Shown here: positions 1 through 6,110 of the stretch, piece by piece
Layout of the letters: each line of letters begins with the position of its first letter
How positions within the stretch are numbered: the stretch's first letter is position 1
IMG/VR virus record: IMGVR_UViG_3300007234_002215
Coordinates: 1 to 20,392 of that record
Origin: a virus
DNA length: 20,392 nt
Reading direction: 5' to 3' (one strand)
Made by a program: the position numbers and the translations under genes
Notes under the pieces: model-generated
Database searches by the model: none
Told to the model about the DNA's origin: nothing
The model's input: only the letters and a program-made list of their open reading frames with translations

Positions 1-184
1 GGGAACGGGAAGTGACGCCATCTGTACTGCCTTCGCGTTTGGGGGTGGTGACAAGGACGTCACACGCGCCGTAGAGATCGACCGCACACACTGCGTGGTG
101 CCCGCTGGCACGGCTATCCGTGTCCGCAAGAGTGGTGCAGGAAATGCCGGCGACGTGATCATCGTGACCTTCATCCGAGGCTGA
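1..184 (+). CDS. C-terminal end of a truncated ORF, probable virion protein
   Basis: An open frame runs from the window edge (codons from base 2) to the TGA at 182-184 and gives 60 residues without a start, so the gene begins upstream. The visible part is rich in Gly, Val, Ala and Thr, with alternating hydrophobic residues near the end (DVIIVTFIRG), which suggests beta structure. The next gene follows after 23 nt with a good ribosome binding site on the same strand, so it probably belongs to the same late operon. I do not recognise the family; the virion assignment is inferred from neighbours only. Confidence 0.6.
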   Translation, partial: GTGSDAICTAFAFGGGDKDVTRAVEIDRTHCVVPAGTAIRVRKSGAGNAGDVIIVTFIRG

Positions 185-207
185 TTGAAGCCCCCTGGAG
201 GTGACTC

Positions 208-654
208 ATGGCTACGGGCCAGTACAGGAAACAGAACCTTCTCCCGTCTGACTTGGATGTCACGACGGTGAAGGCGGCGGCTGCGCCTACTACCGCGTAC
301 GCAGGGTACATCACGGACGGCATCGACTGTCGGGGCTTCCGTGAGGTCGACTTCTTCGTGGATGTGGCCTCTGCGGGCTCCATGACGAAAATCACCGTGC
401 TGCCGCAGGCAGGGCAGGCCCTGGACAGCACGACCGTCGAGTACGCCTCGTACATGACGGAAGAGATTGCCGAAGGCGGCGGTGTTGCCACCACGTACCA
501 GTACGAGGTGGAACTCAACGACCCTGCGCCCTCGGGAACGCCTGTCTACAAGGTCACTGTGCCTGTAGAGGGCCGCTACGTGCGCCTGAAGCTCAAGGTG
601 GACAACGCAGGCAGCAACCCCAGTGTAGCTGTCTACGCCCAGCGGAGGGTCTGA
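208..654 (+). CDS. Small beta-rich phage protein, possible virion/decoration protein
   Basis: The 148-residue ORF starts at ATG 208 behind a strong GGAGGTGACTC site. The sequence has alternating polar/hydrophobic stretches (FREVDFFVDV, MTKITVLPQA, GRYVRLKLKV), few charged helices and no Cys cluster or membrane segment. This pattern is common in small virion or decoration proteins. Its TGA shares its A with the ATG of the next gene (TGATG), so the two are probably translationally coupled. I recognise no named family; the structural role is inferred from composition and position in the late operon. Confidence 0.75.
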   Translation: MATGQYRKQNLLPSDLDVTTVKAAAAPTTAYAGYITDGIDCRGFREVDFFVDVASAGSMTKITVLPQAGQALDSTTVEYASYMTEEIAEGGGVATTYQYEVELNDPAPSGTPVYKVTVPVEGRYVRLKLKVDNAGSNPSVAVYAQRRV

Positions 655-1403
655 TGCCCCTCCAGGGCACACGACTACAGGGCGTGGTACGCGCTGTGCA
701 GAAGGTCGGTGAAACCCAGGAGTCTCTGGGCACCTTCGACTTCACAGGCGTGGCCTCTGCTGACTGGCGCTCTAGCGGCAGCGCGACTGTCAACGGCGTC
801 ACGTTCACCGCCATCAATGGCAACAAGTGTGCGAGCACCTTCGGGCCGGACGGCTCGACGGGCATCCGCATCATCCAGACGAACACGGGTACCATCGAGG
901 CGGGCAACGCTCCGGGTATCCAGACAGCCCTGTCGAACTTCGGTACGCTGGAGAACGACGACGAGTTGTGTGTCGACCTACGCCTCACGGGCGCCGGTGC
1001 CGGTGACTTCGGCCGCCTGGTCGTAGCCCTGGTGGACACTGACTATGTCGCTGCCGGCGCGATGTACCGGTCAAGCCCTGGTCAGTGGGAAATCGGGTCT
1101 ATCTCGGCCCCAACACAGTACACCGACCGGTCCATCTCTCTGACAGATGCGACGGACTGCGTCATCCAGGTGTTGTTCACAGCCTCGGGAGCAGTCGTCT
1201 TCGACCGGGGCTCGTGGACAGGCAGCTTCCCCAGTGACGTGGGCGGTACGGTCAAGGACGCTGTCGGCACCGAGGCAGGTAGTGGTCGTACGAACTTCAG
1301 GCCGCGTCTAGCGTCGGCTACACTGCGCGTTGTGTCCTACCGCACGTCTGGCGGCACCAACGTCACCATTCATGCCATCCGTGTCCGCCGCAGGAAGAAG
1401 TGA
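654..1403 (+). CDS. Beta-rich phage protein, possible tail/head fibre or adsorption protein
   Basis: The 249-residue ORF starts at ATG 654, one base inside the previous stop, with AGCGGAGGGTCTG as ribosome binding site. It is rich in Gly, Ser, Thr and Ala, has many short likely beta strands and ends in a basic tail (IRVRRRKK). Low Lys content, high Thr/Ser and jelly-roll-like alternation are typical of phage surface or fibre proteins that bind sugars. No catalytic motif is visible. The downstream gene overlaps its stop, so it sits inside the late operon. The fibre/adsorption role is inference, not recognition. Confidence 0.75.
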   Translation: MPLQGTRLQGVVRAVQKVGETQESLGTFDFTGVASADWRSSGSATVNGVTFTAINGNKCASTFGPDGSTGIRIIQTNTGTIEAGNAPGIQTALSNFGTLENDDELCVDLRLTGAGAGDFGRLVVALVDTDYVAAGAMYRSSPGQWEIGSISAPTQYTDRSISLTDATDCVIQVLFTASGAVVFDRGSWTGSFPSDVGGTVKDAVGTEAGSGRTNFRPRLASATLRVVSYRTSGGTNVTIHAIRVRRRKK

Positions 1404-1666
1404 TGCAGGCTTACCTTCGCGTCAACGTCGACTCCATCAAGGGCCTGTTCGGCATCATGTCCGCACGGGCCTCCACCCTGGGCTCTACGACCCGTGCCGC
1501 ACGAGCTACGCTCTACGGCATGAGCGAGTCCGCCCTCGGTGACTTGGAGCCCGGCAACCGGGTGCCGACTGCCGACGAGATTGCCGAGATTAGCTCGGCC
1601 TTCACTGCCTTGGGCATGTCGATGTACCCCGATGACATCGCTGCCCTTCCCGCCACGCAGAGCTGA
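1403..1666 (+). CDS. Small phage protein of unknown function
   Basis: An 87-residue protein. ATG 1403 overlaps the previous TGA (TGATG); a GTG at 1400 is also in frame, but the ATG has better spacing from AGGAAGAAG. It looks mostly helical, with a Ser/Ala/Arg-rich N-terminal half and a second half (TADEIAEISSAFTAL) resembling an amphipathic helix. The string ESALGDLEPGNRVPTADEI is loosely reminiscent of a helix-turn-helix, but too weakly to call one. It ends 2 nt before the next ATG. Inside a late operon it could be a small virion or assembly factor; family unknown. Confidence 0.65.
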   Translation: MQAYLRVNVDSIKGLFGIMSARASTLGSTTRAARATLYGMSESALGDLEPGNRVPTADEIAEISSAFTALGMSMYPDDIAALPATQS

Positions 1667-1668
1667 CG

Positions 1669-2109
1669 ATGGCGATTGACCCCAGTTCTGTTGCCGGACT
1701 TGTCTCGATGGGAACCTCCCTCATCCCCGAGGATGAGGAGGAAACCGACAAGACGAAGAAGGCTGCGACCGGGGCACTCAAGGGGGCCGCATCCGGTGCC
1801 GCAACAGGTGCAGCGGCGGGTACTGCGGTCTTTCCCGGCGTAGGCACACTGGTAGGAGCACTCGGCGGTATGGTGCTCGGGGGGGTCGCGGGCGGTGTCA
1901 AGGGAAGCCAGGAAGCACAGGCCGCCAAAGACGTGAAGAAGGCGCAGGCTTCTCAACAGCTTCAAGCTAAGATGGCCGCAAAGCCGCCTCCCGAGGACTT
2001 CATGGACGCGGCCACGGCAAAGGCCAAGCAGAGCATCCGTAAGGAACTCGCAGACAAAGAACTGGACGAGCTAGCCGACCAGCAGGTCGGCACAACTGCT
2101 TACGCATAG
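1669..2109 (+). CDS. Glycine-zipper protein, possible virion/DNA-ejection protein
   Basis: A 146-residue protein. Residues about 31-79 form a Gly/Ala-rich block with repeated GxxxG spacing (GALKGAASGAATGAAAG, then GTLVGALGGMVLGGVAGG), a glycine-zipper pattern known for membrane-inserting or oligomerising helices. An acidic segment (EDEEETDKTKK) precedes it, and a long charged helical region rich in Lys, Gln and Ala follows (about 80-135). There is no signal peptide. Proteins of this kind in phage late operons can be ejected internal proteins, but that is inference. The start sits 2 nt after the previous TGA, so coupling is likely. Confidence 0.75.
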   Translation: MAIDPSSVAGLVSMGTSLIPEDEEETDKTKKAATGALKGAASGAATGAAAGTAVFPGVGTLVGALGGMVLGGVAGGVKGSQEAQAAKDVKKAQASQQLQAKMAAKPPPEDFMDAATAKAKQSIRKELADKELDELADQQVGTTAYA

Positions 2110-2118
2110 GGGTCTATC

Positions 2119-2487
2119 ATGGCAGTCACCGTTACCAACCAGCGGAATCCCCTGGCGAGCACCATCGTGCAGGACACGGCCGTAACGAGCACGCTCGTTG
2201 CGAACGTCACGGGCGCAACGGGCACCGTGTACCTTGTCGAAATCGACAACACGATGAACGCAGGCGTCGCCAGCTACCTCAAGCTCATCGACAACGGGTC
2301 CGGTACTCCCGGCTCGATTGCCGCGAACATGGTGCTGGGCTGCCCCGGTGGGCAGACTCGCGCCTACGTCTTCACCCAGGGCATTCCGTTCAGCACGGCC
2401 ATCTCGTACTGGGCGACCAATGCTGCGGCAGAGAGCACGACGACCGGTCCCGTCTCGGACATCACCATCCGCTTGGTCGTTGGCTGA
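2119..2487 (+). CDS. Small beta-rich phage protein, possible virion protein
   Basis: A 122-residue protein starting at ATG 2119 after a weak site (AGGGGTCTATC). It is rich in Thr, Val, Ala and Asn, with alternating strands such as GTVYLVEIDNT and SDITIRLVVG, and has no charged clusters. Composition resembles the protein at 208-654, which points to a surface or decoration role. Its TGA overlaps the next ATG by one base. No family recognised. Confidence 0.75.
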   Translation: MAVTVTNQRNPLASTIVQDTAVTSTLVANVTGATGTVYLVEIDNTMNAGVASYLKLIDNGSGTPGSIAANMVLGCPGGQTRAYVFTQGIPFSTAISYWATNAAAESTTTGPVSDITIRLVVG

Positions 2488-3002
2488 TGAGCGTCTACGC
2501 GCTGGCCCAGGAAGAGAACCTGCCGTGCTGTACGTTCGTAGCCCTGGCTGTGCTTGAGGGCGACGGCGCTGCAATCAGCAGCGTGAACGACGGCGTCCGT
2601 GCCCGAGGCATGGACTGGTGGACGCGGGCCAACGTGTGGGACGTAGGCTCCCCATGGAGTGCGCTCGATGCCGCCAAGGAAGTCTTTGGCGGGCTCATCC
2701 AGCACGTGCCCACGGTCGGGCCGGCACTCGCTCCCGAGTTGACCAGCGGCCGGTGGCATGTCGTCCAGCGGTGGCGCTTCCTCGACCAGGGAGCCCCCGG
2801 CCCCGAGGACGACACCGTACTGCCAGGGCACAGCACGGGACACACTTACCTGGCGTACTGTGAGGGTGCCCAGGTGCGCATCGTGCAGTCATCCGTCTCC
2901 AAGGGCTACCGGGACACCGAGGGCTCCTGGGAGGGCACTGCGGGCCTCGACGGGTACACCGTCTCCGTACTCACGTTCCCCGAGGGAGTGTCGCTATGCT
3001 GA
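2487..3002 (+). CDS. Putative cysteine peptidase/amidase-fold protein, candidate endolysin
   Basis: A 171-residue protein with the layout of a papain-like (NlpC/P60-, CHAP- or C39-type) enzyme. A Cys pair (C14, C15) sits at the start of a hydrophobic helix (CCTFVALAVL), and a later GHTYLAYCEG stretch puts a His (H119) at the start of a beta strand, followed by QVRIVQSS (Q134), where a third polar residue is expected. In such enzymes Cys is the nucleophile and His the base. It directly precedes small membrane-type proteins, so a lytic role is attractive. Neither the family nor the substrate can be proved by eye; a virion-associated peptidase is the alternative. The start overlaps the upstream stop (TGATG). 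Confidence 0.5.
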   Translation: MSVYALAQEENLPCCTFVALAVLEGDGAAISSVNDGVRARGMDWWTRANVWDVGSPWSALDAAKEVFGGLIQHVPTVGPALAPELTSGRWHVVQRWRFLDQGAPGPEDDTVLPGHSTGHTYLAYCEGAQVRIVQSSVSKGYRDTEGSWEGTAGLDGYTVSVLTFPEGVSLC

Positions 3003-3184
3003 AGTTCAAGCTCATCACGGCTGTCGTCAAGGCTCTCGGGCACGTGGCCGCTGCCACGCGGAAGGACAGCGAGGGCGGCAAGGCTATCACTCCGGGTGAG
3101 CGCGACGAAATCATCGGGGCTATTCTCGATGCAGTCATCGAACTCCTTGACCCCATGGTGGATGATGCTGGCGAGCAGGCTTGA
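2996..3184 (+). CDS. Small amphipathic protein in candidate lysis cassette
   Basis: A 62-residue protein that overlaps the preceding gene by 7 nt (ATG 2996, upstream TGA 3000-3002), with CCCCGAGGGAGTGTCGCT as leader and a GAGGGAG ribosome site. The N-terminus is basic and amphipathic (MLKFKLITAVVKAL). The second half is acidic and helical (DEIIGAILDAVIELL). There is no clear full membrane span. It lies between the candidate lytic enzyme and two proteins with C-terminal membrane segments. No family recognised. Confidence 0.7.
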   Translation: MLKFKLITAVVKALGHVAAATRKDSEGGKAITPGERDEIIGAILDAVIELLDPMVDDAGEQA

Positions 3185-3500
3185 GCTAGAGACGCCCACC
3201 ATTCTCGAAGGCATTGCTGACGAGGCCCGCAAGGGCCACGCAGAAGGCGTGCTCGGTGAGACGGTCACTGCGCTCCGCGACCACGAGGCGCGCCGGCCAG
3301 TGGCTGACGCCCTCGATGAAGTTGTGCGCACCATGGAACGCGTCCGCGCCCACCTCGACCAGGCCGAGGAGGCCGGTGGTCTGGCAAGTGTCCTCGGCTC
3401 CATTGACGCACGCACCTGGGTTGGTATCATCCTCGGCATAGCCGCCGCGCTTGGTGCTGCGACTGGCCTTGATGTTGCGGATATCTTGGGGGAGCCATGA
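3162..3500 (+). CDS. Small protein with C-terminal membrane segment, possible holin-type
   Basis: The ORF is open further upstream, but that region overlaps the preceding gene; the best starts are the two adjacent ATGs at 3162 and 3165, overlapping the previous gene by about 20 nt (112 or 111 residues). Residues about 5-80 are charged and helical (Glu, Arg, Ala-rich). Then a hydrophobic stretch (TWVGIILGIAAALGAATG) could span the membrane once near the C-terminus. A cytoplasmic helical domain plus one membrane segment next to a candidate lytic enzyme fits a holin or lysis accessory protein, but also a tail-associated membrane protein. The start is uncertain. Confidence 0.6.
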   Translation: MMLASRLELETPTILEGIADEARKGHAEGVLGETVTALRDHEARRPVADALDEVVRTMERVRAHLDQAEEAGGLASVLGSIDARTWVGIILGIAAALGAATGLDVADILGEP

Positions 3501-3712
3501 GGGAAGCGGACAGGGCGGCGATGGCACGCGGTACGTTGACCGCTGGCATCGACCTCGCCCAGGTGGCTGAAGCTCGACGGCAACTCGCAGCGATGCGCGA
3601 AGCAATGCCCGAGCCCCTGGTGGTAGAGCCCTGCGTGAACCAGTGGCGTCTGCACACGTACGTCCTCGCAGGGCTCCTCATCGGCTCAGTCGTTTGGCTG
3701 GTTCTCGGCTAG
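3497..3712 (+). CDS. Small protein with C-terminal transmembrane helix, possible lysis accessory
   Basis: A 71-residue protein starting in a 4-nt ATGA overlap, with GGGGGAGCC just before the ATG. Residues about 1-38 are charged and helical (AQVAEARRQLAAMREAM), and about 52-71 are hydrophobic (YVLAGLLIGSVVWLVLG), giving a C-terminal tail anchor. It is the last + strand gene, and its final 27 nt overlap the convergent gene on the other strand. Position and topology suggest a second holin-like or regulatory lysis protein. Function is inferred only. Confidence 0.7.
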   Translation: MREADRAAMARGTLTAGIDLAQVAEARRQLAAMREAMPEPLVVEPCVNQWRLHTYVLAGLLIGSVVWLVLG

Positions 3713-3946
3713 GACTTCCTTCAGGTCGGTGACGGCCGCAAGGAGCCAGTCGAAGGAGCCGTGCCCTCGCACCAGGGTAACGGCGTCAGTCGTCATCTCG
3801 ACGCTGATGTACCGCTTGGCGTCCTTAGCCTTCGAGGCCCAGAGCCAGCGGTCAGAGGGCACCCCCTTCCACTCGACAGACCAGCCCCTCTTCTGAAGCA
3901 CCAGCTTGATGTTGGTTTCTCGCTTGGTCAGCGGACTCCTCTTCAT
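3686..3946 (-). CDS. Small phage protein of unknown function, last gene of the - strand block
   Basis: An 86-residue protein whose ATG (3946) overlaps the upstream gene's stop by 4 nt. The N-terminus is basic (MKRSPLTKRETNIKLVLQKRGW), with alternating strands in the middle (RYISVEMTTDAVTLVRG) and a helical end. The shape (about 50 residues of beta hairpins, then a helix) would suit a small nucleic-acid-binding fold, but no motif proves it. Its 3' end runs 27 nt into the convergent lysis-type gene. Confidence 0.7.
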   Translation of the reverse strand: MKRSPLTKRETNIKLVLQKRGWSVEWKGVPSDRWLWASKAKDAKRYISVEMTTDAVTLVRGHGSFDWLLAAVTDLKEVLAENQPND

Positions 3947-4374
3947 GACGCAGCCTCCAACGCGACCACCAGGGCCTCGGCTTCGGTGTAGCCGAGCCCA
4001 GTAGGGACCCTCGCTGTCTTGTTACCGTCCCGCCGCGTTACCATCGCAGCCCACGGAGGCAGCGAGGGCGGTCCCCAGCGGGTGCGCGTGTACGCTTCGG
4101 GGTCGCCCCACGCCTCCCGCACCAGCGCCAGCAGACAGCCCAGCGTGGCGGGGTCGGTGAGGTCGGGGACTCCGTGCTTGTCCATGCGGTCGAGCCTGTA
4201 CCTTATCCACATGCCGCGCGGATTTTCGGCCTGCTGGCTCTCTGCCCATGCGTGTATGTAAGTACTGTCGATGCCCGCTATCCTATCGGTGGGTCCACCG
4301 ACCGTTTGAATCAGCATCCCCGGAGCCCATCGCCAGTGTCGGCAGGCAACGGCTCGTTTTGCGAGTTCACTCAT
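3943..4374 (-). CDS. Conserved-type phage hypothetical protein
   Basis: A 143-residue protein rich in Trp and Arg (CRHWRWAPGM, AWGDPEAYTR). The segment GVPDLTDPATLGCLLALVREAWG is of a kind I associate with widespread small phage proteins annotated hypothetical, but I cannot name the family. There is no signal or membrane segment. The ATG at 4374 overlaps the upstream TGA by 4 nt, and its own stop overlaps the next start by 4 nt, placing it within the tight 3686-8557 operon. Confidence 0.75.
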   Translation of the reverse strand: MSELAKRAVACRHWRWAPGMLIQTVGGPTDRIAGIDSTYIHAWAESQQAENPRGMWIRYRLDRMDKHGVPDLTDPATLGCLLALVREAWGDPEAYTRTRWGPPSLPPWAAMVTRRDGNKTARVPTGLGYTEAEALVVALEAAS

Positions 4375-4736
4375 GCCTTCTTCTCCTCGACCTGCTTCTC
4401 CAGTCGGTCGATGCGGTCGTACAGCTTGTCGATGGCTGCATCGAGGACATCACGAGCCCGCTCTACGTCGTTGAGTGTCCCGTCCTCGGCGGCACGGGCC
4501 AACTGGTCAGCCGCATCGTCGGGGCTCAACGACCCGAGGCGCAGGTCGGGGAGCGGACGGCGCTGCCGCTTCTCTGCCCACTTGGCCAGAGCGCGGATGC
4601 GGTCGGCCGTCATGGACGCCTTGGCACCGGGCGTGTCGTCCACTTCGGCAGCCAGCTGTTCGAGGAAGACAGCGAGGGTGATGCCCTCACGGCCCACCAT
4701 CCAGGGCATCAGGTCAATCTCGGCTTCGTACTTCAT
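4371..4736 (-). CDS. Coiled-coil protein of unknown function
   Basis: A 121-residue acidic/helical protein. The N-terminal part contains MPWMVGREGITLAVFLEQL. The last ~35 residues (AIDKLYDRIDRLEKQVEEKK) show heptad spacing of Leu/Ile and look like a coiled coil. It is joined by an ATGA overlap to the ATPase gene upstream, so it is a plausible partner or oligomerisation factor of that ATPase (inference). No family recognised. Confidence 0.75.
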   Translation of the reverse strand: MKYEAEIDLMPWMVGREGITLAVFLEQLAAEVDDTPGAKASMTADRIRALAKWAEKRQRRPLPDLRLGSLSPDDAADQLARAAEDGTLNDVERARDVLDAAIDKLYDRIDRLEKQVEEKKA

Positions 4737-5701
4737 CGGTTGCTTCCTGTGGTGATGTGGATGTCTACGTCGACCTTGACCCAGAACTTCTCCAGGTCGT
4801 AGTCATCAGGGAGGATGGGGCTCTGTGCGATGACGACTGCTGCGGGAATCATCCGCAACAGACGGAGCAAGTGTGCCAGCCGCTGTGGGTCGTACGCCCG
4901 GTCAGGCAGGATGTACACGCTCTCCTCGGGCTCTCGTGTCAGGGCCGCCAGGTGGATAGCGCACTCGACCGTCTCGGCCCCAGACGGCACAGGCCCCTTG
5001 CCCTTGAGCCCGAGTCGCACCTCCTTCCCCAGGAAGAAGAACTGGATGGCCCCGTGTGGAGCGGCCCGTGTCACTTCCTTCAGCCAGGTCAGCGCGGCCT
5101 CGTCGCACGCCTGCTTCAGTGCCTTGGCCTCGTCCTCGGCTACCAGAGCAGATGCCAGCACCTCTCGGATGCCGTCCATCTCCCCGTACTTGAGGATGGT
5201 ACGGGCGTCTTTCACCTCGGCACGGGCCTTCCGCAATGCGTTGCCAGCAGCCCGCTGGATGCGCAGCAGGGCACGCCGGACGTTGCCCTCGGCGGCGACC
5301 CACTTGTCCCAGGACGGGTAGTCCAGGGACACGCTTGTCTCCACGTCGTCGAACCTGGACCCGTGCTCCAGCATGTACTGGATGAGGGCGGTACCCGTCC
5401 CCGAGATAGCCGCCATCGCGTCGGCCACGACGTTGTGGTAGCGGGGCTTCTTGCCGTTGTGTGTCATGCCGTCGAGCAGCACTTCGACCTGGGCCTCGGG
5501 ACCGTTCGCCAGGGTGTGAATGTACGTGCGGGACTTGATGTCCCGGCCCGCTGCGTCCGCCACAAGCCCCGTGAGGGCACACTCGATGGAGTGCACGACG
5601 GCGGACTTGCCGCAGCCGTTGGGTCCGTGCAGGAAGATGTAGTTGTCTCCGTCGATGTGGATGTACTCGGGGAGGTTCTTCAGGTTGCTTCTGACAATCA
5701 T
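4733..5701 (-). CDS. Compact SMC/Rad50/RecF-like ABC ATPase
   Basis: A 322-residue protein. Residues 26-33 (GPNGCGKS) are a clear Walker A of the SMC/Rad50/RecF type, placed near the N-terminus after a short strand as usual. The middle (about 125-215) is helical and charged, too short for a long Rad50 coiled coil. Near the C-terminus PSGAETVECA (signature-like SGAE at 240-243) and VYILPDRAYDP (about 262-272) align with the ABC signature and Walker B/D-loop, but both are degenerate, and the later VVIAQS has Gln where a His switch is normal. Likely roles are DNA recombination or end processing. Neighbours are a coiled-coil protein and a zinc ribbon. Confidence 0.75.
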   Translation of the reverse strand: MIVRSNLKNLPEYIHIDGDNYIFLHGPNGCGKSAVVHSIECALTGLVADAAGRDIKSRTYIHTLANGPEAQVEVLLDGMTHNGKKPRYHNVVADAMAAISGTGTALIQYMLEHGSRFDDVETSVSLDYPSWDKWVAAEGNVRRALLRIQRAAGNALRKARAEVKDARTILKYGEMDGIREVLASALVAEDEAKALKQACDEAALTWLKEVTRAAPHGAIQFFFLGKEVRLGLKGKGPVPSGAETVECAIHLAALTREPEESVYILPDRAYDPQRLAHLLRLLRMIPAAVVIAQSPILPDDYDLEKFWVKVDVDIHITTGSNR

Positions 5702-5922
5702 GTCGACTCCTTCAGTCGTTGTAGGTCTGTCTCAAGTAGTTCCACGGTGTACGCCTTCCATCCGCACTTGGGGCACACGCGCTTTCTGGCCACAAAGTCT
5801 GGGCCGTCAGCCCACTTGTACCCAAGGGCCACAAGCGTCCTCACCTGGTGAGCGTGGTGGGAATCCGCAGTGCGTGAGTTCTTCACTTTGGTGCGCGCCC
5901 TACCACACTTGGGGCACATCAT
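5698..5922 (-). CDS. Zinc-ribbon protein resembling the NrdR zinc-finger domain
   Basis: A 74-residue protein with two CPKC knuckles (C3/C6 and C50/C53), expected to bind one zinc. The flanks match the zinc ribbon of NrdR, the repressor of ribonucleotide reductase genes: TKVKNSR resembles the TKVxDSR segment, and ARKRVCPKCGWKAYTVE resembles the RRRRxCxxCGxRFTTYE segment. The ATP-cone domain of NrdR is absent, and the gap between knuckles is about 19 residues longer. A DNA-binding or regulatory role is inferred. It starts at the first of two adjacent ATGs, overlapping the upstream stop by 4 nt. Confidence 0.7.
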   Translation of the reverse strand: MMCPKCGRARTKVKNSRTADSHHAHQVRTLVALGYKWADGPDFVARKRVCPKCGWKAYTVELLETDLQRLKEST

Positions 5923-6110
5923 TCATCCGTCTCGTGTAGGCGTAGGGTGTACCGAACCTGCCCGAGCCGTTGCTCTAGGCGCGTCATGGTCAGGAGCAGT
6001 GCCCGCTGCTTCGATGGTTCGTAGCGGTTCATGCGGGCTTCGATGTCCTTGATTTGCTCGTCAAGCTGACGCTCACGGGTTTTCAAGCACAGCAGTTCGT
6101 GTCTCTTCAT
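5919..6110 (-). CDS. Small coiled-coil protein
   Basis: A 63-residue, highly charged helical protein (ERQLDEQIKDIEARMNRYE, LEQRLGQVRYTLRLHE). ATG 6110 gives the standard 4-nt ATGA overlap with the polymerase stop; an in-frame ATG at 6122 would add four residues but overlap more. The heptad pattern suggests a coiled coil or small scaffold. No family recognised. It sits between the polymerase gene and the zinc-ribbon gene in the same transcript. Confidence 0.65.
   Translation of the reverse strand: MKRHELLCLKTRERQLDEQIKDIEARMNRYEPSKQRALLLTMTRLEQRLGQVRYTLRLHETDE

Noticed and set aside
2906-3655. 249-codon - strand ORF across the lysis-type genes
   Set aside because: It crosses four coupled + strand genes with good start signals and has shadow-like composition.
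4757-5851. Long + strand ORF of 364 codons opposite the ATPase gene
   Set aside because: It is the antisense shadow of the ATPase and zinc-ribbon genes, rich in His/Val/Leu from GC codon bias, lacks a ribosome site and crosses two well-supported gene junctions.
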